DNA from: Bacteroidia bacterium
GTDB lineage: Bacteria; Bacteroidota; Bacteroidia; JAIBAJ01
Reading direction: 5' to 3'
NCBI GenBank assembly: GCA_019695265.1
Contig: JAIBAJ010000003.1
Location: forward strand, 16,808-80,807
Length of the DNA: 64,000 nt
Part shown: piece by piece, positions 1-7,396 of the stretch
Position numbering within the stretch: the stretch's first letter is position 1
Layout of the letters: each line of letters starts with the position of its first letter
Made by a program: the position numbers and the translations under genes
The notes under the pieces: generated by a model
Told to the model about the DNA's origin: nothing
Database searches by the model: none
The model's input: the letters and a program-made list of their open reading frames with translations, nothing else

Positions 1-60
1 CCACGAAAGTGTTCGTGGCTCTGTGCTCCTGTGGGCTACTTGCCTCTATCCCTACCCGAC
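1..60 (+). repeat. Interspersed structured element, copy A (cut by window edge)
   Basis: The 3' half of the dispersed non-coding element is present (conserved TGTGGGCTACTTGCCTCTATC followed by CCCGAC at 30-60); the 5' half lies outside the window. The part before the conserved block holds a small hairpin, CCACGAA with TTCGTGG at 1-18. It lies just beyond the 3' end of the minus-strand cyanophycin synthetase gene. The match to the family is seen directly; its role is unknown. Confidence 0.75.
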
Positions 61-88
61 ACGTAATACGAACTTTTGTGCTTGGGTA

Positions 89-2734
89 CTAAAGGTTAGG
101 GATGTCTTCCTTTTTTAATTCAAAGTGATCTTCTTCCTCTTTTAACTTTTTAACCAAATTTACTCCTGCCGGTACCACATCGCAACAAACCGTAATGAAT
201 GAACCCGGTTTTGCATGTTTGATGGCATGGGTAATTGCTTCTGCCTCAGTTTTAATATGACTCACCTTTTTGGTTTTATCAACGCCTTCAATTCCTTCCT
301 TGAGCAAGGCAATAATTTCTTCTTCCGATCTGCCGCGTAAATTCTTGTCTTGGCGTATGATTATTTCATCAAACATCTGGGCCGAAATTCGCCCTATGTC
401 TCGAATGTCTTCATCCCTGCGATCGCCTACTCCGGCAATAATTCCAACTTTATGGGTGGCTTCGGTTTTTTCAAGAAACCTGGCAATTGCCTGAAATCCG
501 GCTGCATTGTGGGCATAATCCAACATTACCTGGAAGTTTTTGAATTGGAAAATGTTCAACCTTCCCGGGGTTTGTGTTGGTGAAGGAATAAAGGTTTCCA
601 AAGCCAATCGCATATCTTCAATTTTGAAGTTACGAATAAATCCTGCTAAAATGGTGGGCAACACATTCTGAATCATAAAAGCGGCTCTTCCTCGCATGGT
701 TAAAGGAACATCAACCACTTTGGCAACCCTAATTTTCCAAGTGCCTTTGCACAATGTGAACCAACCATCTTCTACAATGGCTGCGAGCTTGCCTTGATTG
801 GTATGTTCAATTACCCGTGGATTATCGGTATCCATACTAAATACTGCTATGTTGCATTGCAAGTTTTCACGCATGGCGTAAACCAAATCATCATCGGCAT
901 TTAATATGGCAGTCCCTTCCGGAGCCACGCTTTCAACCACTACAGATTTTACCCTGGCTAAATCTTCTAAAGTATTAATGTCTTTTAATCCCAAATGGTC
1001 GGCAGCAATATTGGTTACAATTCCTATATCGCAGGTATGAAAACCCAATCCTGCTCTTAAAATTCCACCTCGGGCGGTTTCTAATACGGCAAAATCAACG
1101 GTTGGATCTTTCAACACAAACTCAGCACTAACCGGTCCGGTGCAATCGCCCTCCTGAAGCATTCGGTTTTGAATGTAAATTCCATCGGTGGTGGTAAATC
1201 CAACTTTATGGCCCATCGTTTTTACCATGTGGGCCATTAAGCGGGTTGTGGTGGTTTTACCATTTGTTCCTGTTACGGCAATAATTGGAATTCGGCTGCT
1301 GCTGCCGGGAGGATAAAGCATGTCGATTACCGGTTCAGCTACATTTCTAGCCAGGCCTTCTGCCGGGGAAATATGCATTCTAAATCCGGGTGCTGCATTC
1401 ACTTCTAAAACAGCTCCTCCATTTTCGTTGATAGGGGTGCTTAAATCGGAAGCCATGATATCTATTCCGCAAATATCCAATCCAACAATTCGGGCAATGC
1501 GTTCGGCCATAAATACATTGTATGGATGAACTATGTCGGTAACATCGGTGCTGGTACCTCCTGTGCTTAGGTTGGCGGTTTTCTTTAAATACACAATTTC
1601 CCCTTTCTCCACAACCGTGTCTAAATTCCAGCCTTTATCGGCAATCATTTGTAAACTATGATCATCAATCTTGATGGAGGTTAATACTTTCTCATGACCA
1701 TATCCTCGTCTCGGGTCTGCATTGGTTGTATTTACTAATTCTTGGATGGTATGGATTCCATCTCCAATTACACAAGCAGGAGTTCTTTTGGCTGCAGCTA
1801 CCATTTTGTAATTTACAACCAAAACTCTAAAATCAAATCCGGTAATAAATTTTTCGAAAATAACCCCTCTTGAAATTTTCTTGGCTAAGGCCAATGCCGC
1901 CATGGCTTCATCCCAGGTTTTGATATTAATGGTTGCTCCGCGTCCATGGTTTCCATTTAATGGTTTGGCAACCAATGGATATCCGATTCTACGAACCGCT
2001 ACCTCTAAATCCTCTTCATCATACACTAACATTCCCTTTGGAACCGGAATGGAAGAGGCTTCCAACAGGTTTTTGGTTTCTTCTTTATCGCAGGCTATTT
2101 CCACAGCAATATTGGAGGTGGTTGAAGCTACGGTAGCCTGTATTCTGCGCTGATTCATGCCATAGCCTAATTGCACCAGGGAATGTCGGTTTAATCGAAT
2201 CCATGGGATTTTTCGGGCAACGGCTTCTTCAACAATAGATCCGGTGCTTGGACCTAAACGTTCGTCTTCCCGTATTTCCCGCATATTTTGTAAGTCCTTT
2301 TCAAGGTCGTATTCCTCGTTGGAAATTAATGCTTGTGCAATTCGGACGGAAGCTTTGGCTGCATAAATACCTACTTTTTCTTCCATGTAGTTAAATACAA
2401 CATTGTAAACTCCATGTTCGCCGGTACTGCGTGTTCGTCCAAATCCACAATCCATTCCGGCTAAGGTTTGAATTTCTAAGGCTATATGTTCAATAACATG
2501 TCCCATCCATGTCCCATGTTTCACCCGGCTAAAAAATCCGCCGGCAACACCTTCCGAACAACGGTGTTCGAACATGGAAGGAAACATTTTTTCCAAACGC
2601 TCACTAAATCCATTGATTTTGTCGGTTGGTAATTCCTCTAATTCCTCAATGTCAAGGCGCATTACAATGAGTTTATGACGTTTTACCGACCAGTAGTTGG
2701 GGCCACGCATGGCACGTATTTCAAGAATTTTCAT
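89..2734 (-). CDS. cphA: Cyanophycin synthetase
   Basis: The 881-residue protein has the size and two-module layout of CphA, the cytoplasmic enzyme that builds multi-L-arginyl-poly-L-aspartate from Asp and Arg with ATP. After an N-terminal region of about 200 residues comes an ATP-grasp module, with the glycine-rich KPLNGNHGRG at about 257-266 and LEVNAAPGFRMH near 450. A Mur-ligase-like module follows, starting at the P-loop VTGTNGKTTTT near 487 and including LDYAHNAAG further on. All motifs look intact. The start ATG at 2734 gives the usual MKILEIRAMRGPNYWS N terminus. The gene faces away from the next one and ends beside repeat copy A. A cyanophycinase gene, often adjacent in other genomes, would have to lie left of the window. 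A carbon, nitrogen and energy storage role is inferred from the family. Confidence 0.95.
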   Translation of the reverse strand: MKILEIRAMRGPNYWSVKRHKLIVMRLDIEELEELPTDKINGFSERLEKMFPSMFEHRCSEGVAGGFFSRVKHGTWMGHVIEHIALEIQTLAGMDCGFGRTRSTGEHGVYNVVFNYMEEKVGIYAAKASVRIAQALISNEEYDLEKDLQNMREIREDERLGPSTGSIVEEAVARKIPWIRLNRHSLVQLGYGMNQRRIQATVASTTSNIAVEIACDKEETKNLLEASSIPVPKGMLVYDEEDLEVAVRRIGYPLVAKPLNGNHGRGATINIKTWDEAMAALALAKKISRGVIFEKFITGFDFRVLVVNYKMVAAAKRTPACVIGDGIHTIQELVNTTNADPRRGYGHEKVLTSIKIDDHSLQMIADKGWNLDTVVEKGEIVYLKKTANLSTGGTSTDVTDIVHPYNVFMAERIARIVGLDICGIDIMASDLSTPINENGGAVLEVNAAPGFRMHISPAEGLARNVAEPVIDMLYPPGSSSRIPIIAVTGTNGKTTTTRLMAHMVKTMGHKVGFTTTDGIYIQNRMLQEGDCTGPVSAEFVLKDPTVDFAVLETARGGILRAGLGFHTCDIGIVTNIAADHLGLKDINTLEDLARVKSVVVESVAPEGTAILNADDDLVYAMRENLQCNIAVFSMDTDNPRVIEHTNQGKLAAIVEDGWFTLCKGTWKIRVAKVVDVPLTMRGRAAFMIQNVLPTILAGFIRNFKIEDMRLALETFIPSPTQTPGRLNIFQFKNFQVMLDYAHNAAGFQAIARFLEKTEATHKVGIIAGVGDRRDEDIRDIGRISAQMFDEIIIRQDKNLRGRSEEEIIALLKEGIEGVDKTKKVSHIKTEAEAITHAIKHAKPGSFITVCCDVVPAGVNLVKKLKEEEDHFELKKEDIPNL

Positions 2735-2776
2735 ACCGATATAACTTGCTAGAAAAAGTTTTAAGATGTTTTAAGG

Positions 2777-2806
2777 TTGTAAACATAAATTTCTTTTTCA
2801 ACTTTG
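2777..2806 (+). promoter_or_regulatory. Putative Bacteroidota-type promoter for the 2826 gene
   Basis: CAACTTTG at 2799-2806 matches TAnnTTTG in seven of eight positions. A TTG at 2777-2779 lies 19 nt upstream, a suitable distance for the -33 element. It sits about 20 nt before the ATG at 2826. Motif match only. Confidence 0.4.
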
Positions 2807-2825
2807 TACGAAGTTTTTGAAAAAA

Positions 2826-3473
2826 ATGAAAAGTAAAGGGTTTTCCTTGTTTGTTTTGGTGGTTCTGGCTCTCGGATTTACATTTTGGATAGGTTGCGAG
2901 GCCCCAGTTTCTTTTGTTGAACCCCAGCCTCAGGGTGAACCCGATTTACCTGAATTCCCTAAAGTTTTACGTGGTAATTATTTGAGCGAAGACCAAGCCT
3001 CGGTTCTTACTATTGGTTCAACGGTTATGTATAGAACCTATGATTATGATGAAGTTCTAGCCCCAGATTCATTGAATGCTAGCACAGGTAAAGACACTGT
3101 TATGCGAATTAAGGCCGGAGGTTTTGAATTAACAAGTACCAGAAAAGATTCGACCTTAAATCATGTTCATTATGTAGACACCTTAGTTGTATTGTCTGAA
3201 AATCAGGTATTAAGAAAATTGAAAGGGTATTATTTTATTAGTACTTTACTAGAAACAGATACCTGGGAAGTAAATATGTTGGAACTTTCAAGAGGAAACT
3301 TAAGCTTAGGTAGCATTTCTTCCAGACGGGAGTTAGAGGAGTTGAAAGAATTTGCGGCTACTCCAGGCGATACTGCTCCTGTCAGGGTAAAGCTTACCCG
3401 AAAGCAGTTCAAGGACTTTGTGAAAAAAGATGGGTTTAGTTATGGCGAAACCTTTAAAAAGATACGTTTGTAG
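2826..3473 (+). CDS. Putative lipoprotein of unknown function
   Basis: The 215-residue protein begins with a short basic segment, a hydrophobic stretch and a cysteine in the context FWIGCEAP, which resembles a lipoprotein signal with an imperfect lipobox. I recognise no domain in the remainder, which is rich in charged residues and Ser/Thr. A TTG nine bases upstream (2817) could extend the frame by three codons, but the ATG at 2826 is the more natural start. The stop at 3471-3473 is followed after one base by the start of the EVE-domain gene, so the two are probably co-transcribed. Confidence 0.75.
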   Translation: MKSKGFSLFVLVVLALGFTFWIGCEAPVSFVEPQPQGEPDLPEFPKVLRGNYLSEDQASVLTIGSTVMYRTYDYDEVLAPDSLNASTGKDTVMRIKAGGFELTSTRKDSTLNHVHYVDTLVVLSENQVLRKLKGYYFISTLLETDTWEVNMLELSRGNLSLGSISSRRELEELKEFAATPGDTAPVRVKLTRKQFKDFVKKDGFSYGETFKKIRL

Positions 3474-3474
3474 C

Positions 3475-3891
3475 ATGAAGTATTGGTTAGTAAAATCAGA
3501 GCCTTTTGTTTATTCTTGGAGTCGTTTTTTGAAGGAAGGTAAGGTTGTTTGGGACGGAGTTCGTAATTATCAGGCCAGAAATAACCTCAGGGAAATGCGT
3601 CAGGGCGAATGGGTATTGTTTTATCATAGCAATGAAGGTTTGGCCGTTGTGGGAATTGCACAAGTAAATAAAGAGCATTTTCAAGACCCGACCAGTGATA
3701 ATCCGAATTGGTTGGCGGTAGAACTTATTCCTTACAAATCTTTGGAATTGCCGGTAGAATTGTCGGTGATAAAAGCTGAGCCTGAATTGGCAAATATTGC
3801 TTTGGTTAGAAATGGACGTTTAAGTGTGCAGGAACTGAGCAAGCAAGAATTTGATAAACTATTGGAACTGGGTAATACCCTGTTAAACTAA
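3475..3891 (+). CDS. EVE domain-containing protein
   Basis: The 138-residue protein opens with MKYWLVKSEP and continues with YSW, GVRNYQARNNLR and WVLFYHSN, the signature of the EVE domain. This PUA-like fold is related to human THYN1, and its members bind modified bases in DNA or RNA. The domain fills the whole protein. An in-frame ATG at 3430 would overlap the preceding gene by 44 bases; the ATG at 3475 matches the family N terminus and is preferred. The gene is separated by one base from the lipoprotein gene. Which modified base it reads, if any, cannot be told from sequence. Confidence 0.9.
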   Translation: MKYWLVKSEPFVYSWSRFLKEGKVVWDGVRNYQARNNLREMRQGEWVLFYHSNEGLAVVGIAQVNKEHFQDPTSDNPNWLAVELIPYKSLELPVELSVIKAEPELANIALVRNGRLSVQELSKQEFDKLLELGNTLLN

Positions 3892-4100
3892 AGGCTGCAA
3901 AAGAATCTATTTCGGCTTCCAACTGCTTCAATTTCAGAATTTTCAGAACGGTTTTATCTCCGAATAGTCCATTAGTTCTTCACTCAATAATCAACCTGAA
4001 CCCCTCGTCTTTATTGCATTTGAAGGCTTCATCACGATTTCTGATGCAGGTTTTGGGTTTTGTGTGAATAAATTTTAGGATAATTGAATGGAGTTATCAG

Positions 4101-4108
4101 TATATTTG
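4101..4108 (+). promoter_or_regulatory. Putative -7 element for the 4126 gene
   Basis: TATATTTG matches the Bacteroidota -7 consensus TAnnTTTG exactly and lies 18 nt before the start codon at 4126. No convincing -33 element is seen at the ideal distance. Confidence 0.45.
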
Positions 4109-4125
4109 GAATGGATTAAACCTGT

Positions 4126-4695
4126 ATGAAAAGAGTAGGTACCTTCCTTCGAAAAGTTAAGCTTTTTCTTGTTTTTATAATTCTGTACCTTGGTTCGAAT
4201 ACGGGTTTTGCACAAACAAACCGATTGGATTCTTTGGAGAATTTGATTTCAAAAAAGTTATGTTCACATGGATTTTATGAAGCGTTTTATGGATTTCCCA
4301 AGAAGGATTCAGCCAATAATTTGTTGAGTTCTGCTAAGGAATTAGATAGACGTTTATTGTTTTATTCGGATCATACTTTTGAAGAAATTGAATTTAAGGA
4401 CTGGGATTCGTTTCAATTTCCGGAAAGTTGTTATAAAACCAAGAAATTCAAGTCGTTTGTTGCATTGTTATCGGGCGAATGGAAATTGATGGGGGAGACC
4501 ATTCTATTAAAGTACAAGTATGAATTAGTATATAAGGAAGCCGATTTTAGATCCTGTTTTGGTTCGGGTGAAGCCAAACGATTTAAATGTGTGTATGCGC
4601 CATTGTGTAATTTTGAGTTGAATATAAAACGGATGTTTCTCTTTAAGAAGAATGAACTCCAAGAGATAGGCCATTTGGAATATGGATATGAGTGA
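4126..4695 (+). CDS. Putative exported protein of unknown function
   Basis: The 189-residue protein has a basic N terminus and a hydrophobic segment (residues about 12-26) ending in TGFAQ, a plausible signal peptidase I site. I recognise no domain in the mature part. It contains several scattered cysteines and a hydrophobic pattern consistent with a small beta-rich secreted protein. It stands alone, with a 234-base gap before it and a 631-base gene-free, repeat-bearing gap after it. Function is unknown. Confidence 0.65.
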   Translation: MKRVGTFLRKVKLFLVFIILYLGSNTGFAQTNRLDSLENLISKKLCSHGFYEAFYGFPKKDSANNLLSSAKELDRRLLFYSDHTFEEIEFKDWDSFQFPESCYKTKKFKSFVALLSGEWKLMGETILLKYKYELVYKEADFRSCFGSGEAKRFKCVYAPLCNFELNIKRMFLFKKNELQEIGHLEYGYE

Positions 4696-4749
4696 TACCT
4701 TGATTATCTATGTTTGATTGATTGAAAGAAACACTTCTAAGCTAAACCT

Positions 4750-4880
4750 GATAGAGGCAAATAGCTTTGCGGCACCTTATCTTATTACTTACACAAGTGT
4801 AGATTTGAAGAAAATTTTATTAAAAGTGGGCCGCAAACTATAGCCGATAGCAGGGATGTCGATTTTTCGGGTCCTGACTG
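4750..4880 (-). repeat. Diverged copy H of the interspersed structured element
   Basis: GATAGAGGCAAATAGC (4750-4765) and TATAGCCGATAGC (4839-4851) correspond to the two best conserved blocks of the family, GATAGAGGCAAGTAGC and TACAGCCGATAGC. Between them the family stem is replaced by an unrelated but perfect 8-bp pair: TTTGCGGC at 4766-4773 with GCCGCAAA at 4830-4837. The loop is expanded to about 56 nt. The rest of the element is poorly conserved, so its ends are approximate. Confidence 0.6.
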
Positions 4881-4915
4881 ATTGTTTTCAAAAAAAATGA
4901 AAAATTGAAACGTAA

Positions 4916-4998
4916 TACCGAATGGACATTATGTTTAGTCCAATTTTATGTAATAATTTTATTTGAAAAAATTGGCCTAACATTCTGTATCCTCGGCA
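4916..4998. repeat. Palindromic 83-bp element, copy 1
   Basis: The left arm begins TACCGAATGGACATTATG and the right arm ends CTGTATCCTCGGCA. The arms are imperfect reverse complements over about 31 bases each, joined by an AT-rich loop. A second copy follows after only four bases and a third lies at 28097-28177. The size of 81-83 bp is constant across copies. It resembles a miniature inverted-repeat element or a long-stem RNA hairpin. Confidence 0.75.
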
Positions 4999-5002
4999 TT
5001 TA

Positions 5003-5084
5003 TACCGAATGGACAAATTGTATAGTCCAATTTTATGCTTAAATTTTCTTGAAAAAATCGGACTAACATTTTGTATCCTCGGTA
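5003..5084. repeat. Palindromic 82-bp element, copy 2
   Basis: Starts TACCGAATGGACAAATTG and ends TTTTGTATCCTCGGTA, with arms of about 31 bases that pair imperfectly. It lies in direct tandem with copy 1, separated by four bases. The two copies differ from each other mainly in the loop and at scattered arm positions. Confidence 0.75.
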
Positions 5085-5326
5085 CTTACCAATCTAAATT
5101 TATAAATTGCCTTTGGACTATTTATAAATTAAAATTGGTATAATATTCCGGAAAAGGCAGAAGATAGAAAATTGTTTCGAATAAAAATGAAGGGATAACC
5201 GATAGAAAAGGTTTCATAAAGAAGGTGGTGTAAATGAATAGAAATAAGAAATTTAGGATAATAAACAGGGCAAAATGGGATGAAGCAAAGGCCAAAATAT
5301 ATACCTTCGCCACCTAAGTTTAAACC
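5085..5326. other. Remainder of the 4696-5326 gene-free gap
   Basis: Apart from repeat copy H and the two palindromic elements, this 631-base gap shows no convincing gene. The last part is AT-rich. It contains a possible -7 element, TACCTTCG at 5302-5309 (seven of eight matches to TAnnTTTG), 18 bases before the TTG start of the MBL-fold gene. Confidence 0.5.
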
Positions 5327-6103
5327 TTGAGAACTTCCATTAAAGTAACATTTTTAGGCACAGGTACCTCTCAAGGTGTACCCGTAATTGCTTGCCAATG
5401 TGCAGTTTGCCTTTCGGAAGACCCAAGAGATAAGCGCTTGAGGAGTTCGATTATGGTAGAGACAAATGGAAAAAGGTTTATAATTGATACGGGTCCGGAT
5501 TTCAGGCAACAGATGCTAAGATTTAATCCATTTGGTGATGTGGATGCTTTTATATACACCCATGAGCACAAGGATCACATTGCGGGCATGGATGATGTAA
5601 GAGCGTATAATTTCATTTTTGGAAAGCATGTAGAAATGTATGCCAGTTTACGGGTTTGGGATGCCTTCAGAAGGGAGTTTCCTTACGTTTTTGAGAAGGT
5701 AAAATACCCGGGAGTGCCATTAATAAATGAGCACCATATTGGTAATGAGGTATTTGAAATAGAAGGAGTTGCTATTCAACCCATTGAGGTTATTCATTAT
5801 AAATTACCGGTTATGGGATTTAGGATAGGCGATTTTGTATACATTACGGATGCCAATTGGATTTCGGAGGAAGAGAAGCAGAAGATAAAGGGGTGTAAAG
5901 TTTTGGTTTTGAATGCATTAAGGCATGAGTCACATGTTTCACATTTTACCTTTCAAGAGGCCAAAGATTTGGTAGCAGAGTTAAAACCGGAGCGTGCATA
6001 CTTTACGCACATAAGTCATCAATTGGGTCTTCAGGAGGAGATAGAGCAAGGATTAAGTGCGGACATTCGCTTGGCCTATGATGGTTTAAGCATAGAAATT
6101 TAA
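5327..6103 (+). CDS. MBL-fold metallo-hydrolase (PhnP/RNase Z-like)
   Basis: The protein (258 residues) contains FLGTGTSQGVPV near the start, an early Cys-x-Cys-x2-Cys cluster typical of PhnP-like enzymes, a DTGPDFR segment, the metal-binding THEHKDHIAG (HxHxDH) at about 80-90, a later TDANW and a C-terminal FTHISHQLG. It is a soluble metal-dependent hydrolase, most likely a phosphodiesterase, with an unknown substrate. The start is unusual. An in-frame TAA at 5321-5323 closes the frame upstream and no ATG precedes the conserved fold, so translation must begin at TTG 5327 or possibly ATT 5339. It is followed after six bases by the methyltransferase gene, suggesting an operon. Confidence 0.9.
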   Translation: MRTSIKVTFLGTGTSQGVPVIACQCAVCLSEDPRDKRLRSSIMVETNGKRFIIDTGPDFRQQMLRFNPFGDVDAFIYTHEHKDHIAGMDDVRAYNFIFGKHVEMYASLRVWDAFRREFPYVFEKVKYPGVPLINEHHIGNEVFEIEGVAIQPIEVIHYKLPVMGFRIGDFVYITDANWISEEEKQKIKGCKVLVLNALRHESHVSHFTFQEAKDLVAELKPERAYFTHISHQLGLQEEIEQGLSADIRLAYDGLSIEI

Positions 6104-6109
6104 TAAAAG

Positions 6110-7276
6110 ATGGAACAAGAAAACATGAAAATAATTATCCGGACATTTGCCGGATTGGAAGGGGTTTTAGCTGCGGAGGTATTAAGGTTAGGAGGAAGAA
6201 ATATTAAAGAATTGGTAAGAGCAGTTCAGTGTGAAGGTGATATGGGATTTGTTTACAAGGCTAATTTCAGTTTAAGGACAGCTATCAACATATTGGTTCC
6301 GATATATGAATTTAAGGCCAGGGATGAAGATCAGTTTTACAAAAAATTAAAGGAATTTGCATGGGATGAGATTCAGGATGTGGATCAAACTTTTGTAATA
6401 AACCCGGTTTTAGGAAACAAGGCTGTTTTTAATCATTCTTTGTATTTGGCCCAAAAGACCAAGGATGCATTGGCTGACTTTTTTATGGAAAAGTATAAAA
6501 AACGTCCATCGGTAGATAAGAACAGGCCAGCTATTTATTACAGTATCCATGCCGATGATGAGAAGTTTAGTTTGGCTTTGGATAGTAGTGGAGAAATACT
6601 TTTTAAAAGAGGATATCGTGAATCGGCATTAGAGGCACCGCTAAATGAGGTATTAGGAGCTGGATTGGTTATGTTAAGTGGGTGGTCATTGCCACGGCCC
6701 TTGTATAATCCGATGTGTGGTTCGGGAACCATTGGAATTGAGGCAGCACTGATGGCTGCAAATGTGCCACCTGGATTTTTCAGGGAAGAATTTGCCTTCC
6801 AAAAATGGAAGAAATATGATGAAGCCTTGTTCGATTTGATTTCGGAGAAGGCATTGGAGCGAATTAAAGATGATTATATTAAGGTTTGGTGCAGCGATCA
6901 TTCAAAAAAGGCTGTTTCAATAACCAAAGAAAATATTGAAAGCGCCAAGGTAGAGGACTTAGTAGAGATTGGATTGGAGGATTTTTTCAAATCGGAGCCC
7001 AAGTTAGGTCCGGGAACTGTGATAATTAATCCACCGTATAGTCAACGAATGGAATTGGAGGATGAGATGGAATTTTACAAAGAAATAGGAAATACCTTAA
7101 AGCGGAATTATGCCGGTTGTAGAGCATGGGTATTAACTGCCAACTTAGATGCTGCTAAGTTTATCGGTTTAAAACCTACCTGGAAATATACGGTATATAA
7201 TGGGTCGCTGGAATGTAGGTTTTTGGGATTTGAATTATATGATGGAAGCAAGAAAGCTGCCAAAAAGGGAGCGTAG
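6110..7276 (+). CDS. THUMP-domain class I SAM-dependent RNA methyltransferase (RlmL/YpsC-type)
   Basis: The 388-residue protein has an N-terminal THUMP-like region (about 1-160). The methyltransferase module carries NPMCGSGTIGIEAALMA near 203-219 (SAM-binding motif I) and the catalytic INPPYSQR near 308. This is the layout of the RlmL N-terminal half and YpsC-type 23S rRNA m2G methyltransferases, often mis-annotated as DNA methylases. ATG 6110 is used; an ATG five codons in (6125) is equally compatible. It probably shares a transcript with the MBL-fold gene six bases upstream. Assignment to the family is firm, the exact rRNA position is not. Confidence 0.88.
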   Translation: MEQENMKIIIRTFAGLEGVLAAEVLRLGGRNIKELVRAVQCEGDMGFVYKANFSLRTAINILVPIYEFKARDEDQFYKKLKEFAWDEIQDVDQTFVINPVLGNKAVFNHSLYLAQKTKDALADFFMEKYKKRPSVDKNRPAIYYSIHADDEKFSLALDSSGEILFKRGYRESALEAPLNEVLGAGLVMLSGWSLPRPLYNPMCGSGTIGIEAALMAANVPPGFFREEFAFQKWKKYDEALFDLISEKALERIKDDYIKVWCSDHSKKAVSITKENIESAKVEDLVEIGLEDFFKSEPKLGPGTVIINPPYSQRMELEDEMEFYKEIGNTLKRNYAGCRAWVLTANLDAAKFIGLKPTWKYTVYNGSLECRFLGFELYDGSKKAAKKGA

Positions 7277-7330
7277 TTGCTAACAAAAAGGAAAAAAAGA
7301 AAAAGAATTGGTATTAATTTTTACTATCAA

Positions 7331-7360
7331 TTTGGTTGTTTAAAATAATTTTTAATTTAG
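7331..7360 (+). promoter_or_regulatory. Putative promoter for the 7397 gene
   Basis: TAATTTAG at 7353-7360 matches TAnnTTTG in seven of eight positions. A TTTGGTTG at 7331-7338 provides a -33-like TTTG about 18 nt upstream. A run of six C residues follows directly. Located 36 nt before the ATG. Confidence 0.45.
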
Positions 7361-7396
7361 CCCCCCGTTTCTAGGACAAAAACTTCAACCATAAAA

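Noticed and set aside
3892..4125. Possible small gene in the gap before the 4126 gene
   Set aside because: No ORF with plausible start and composition; only the -7 element near 4101 stands out.
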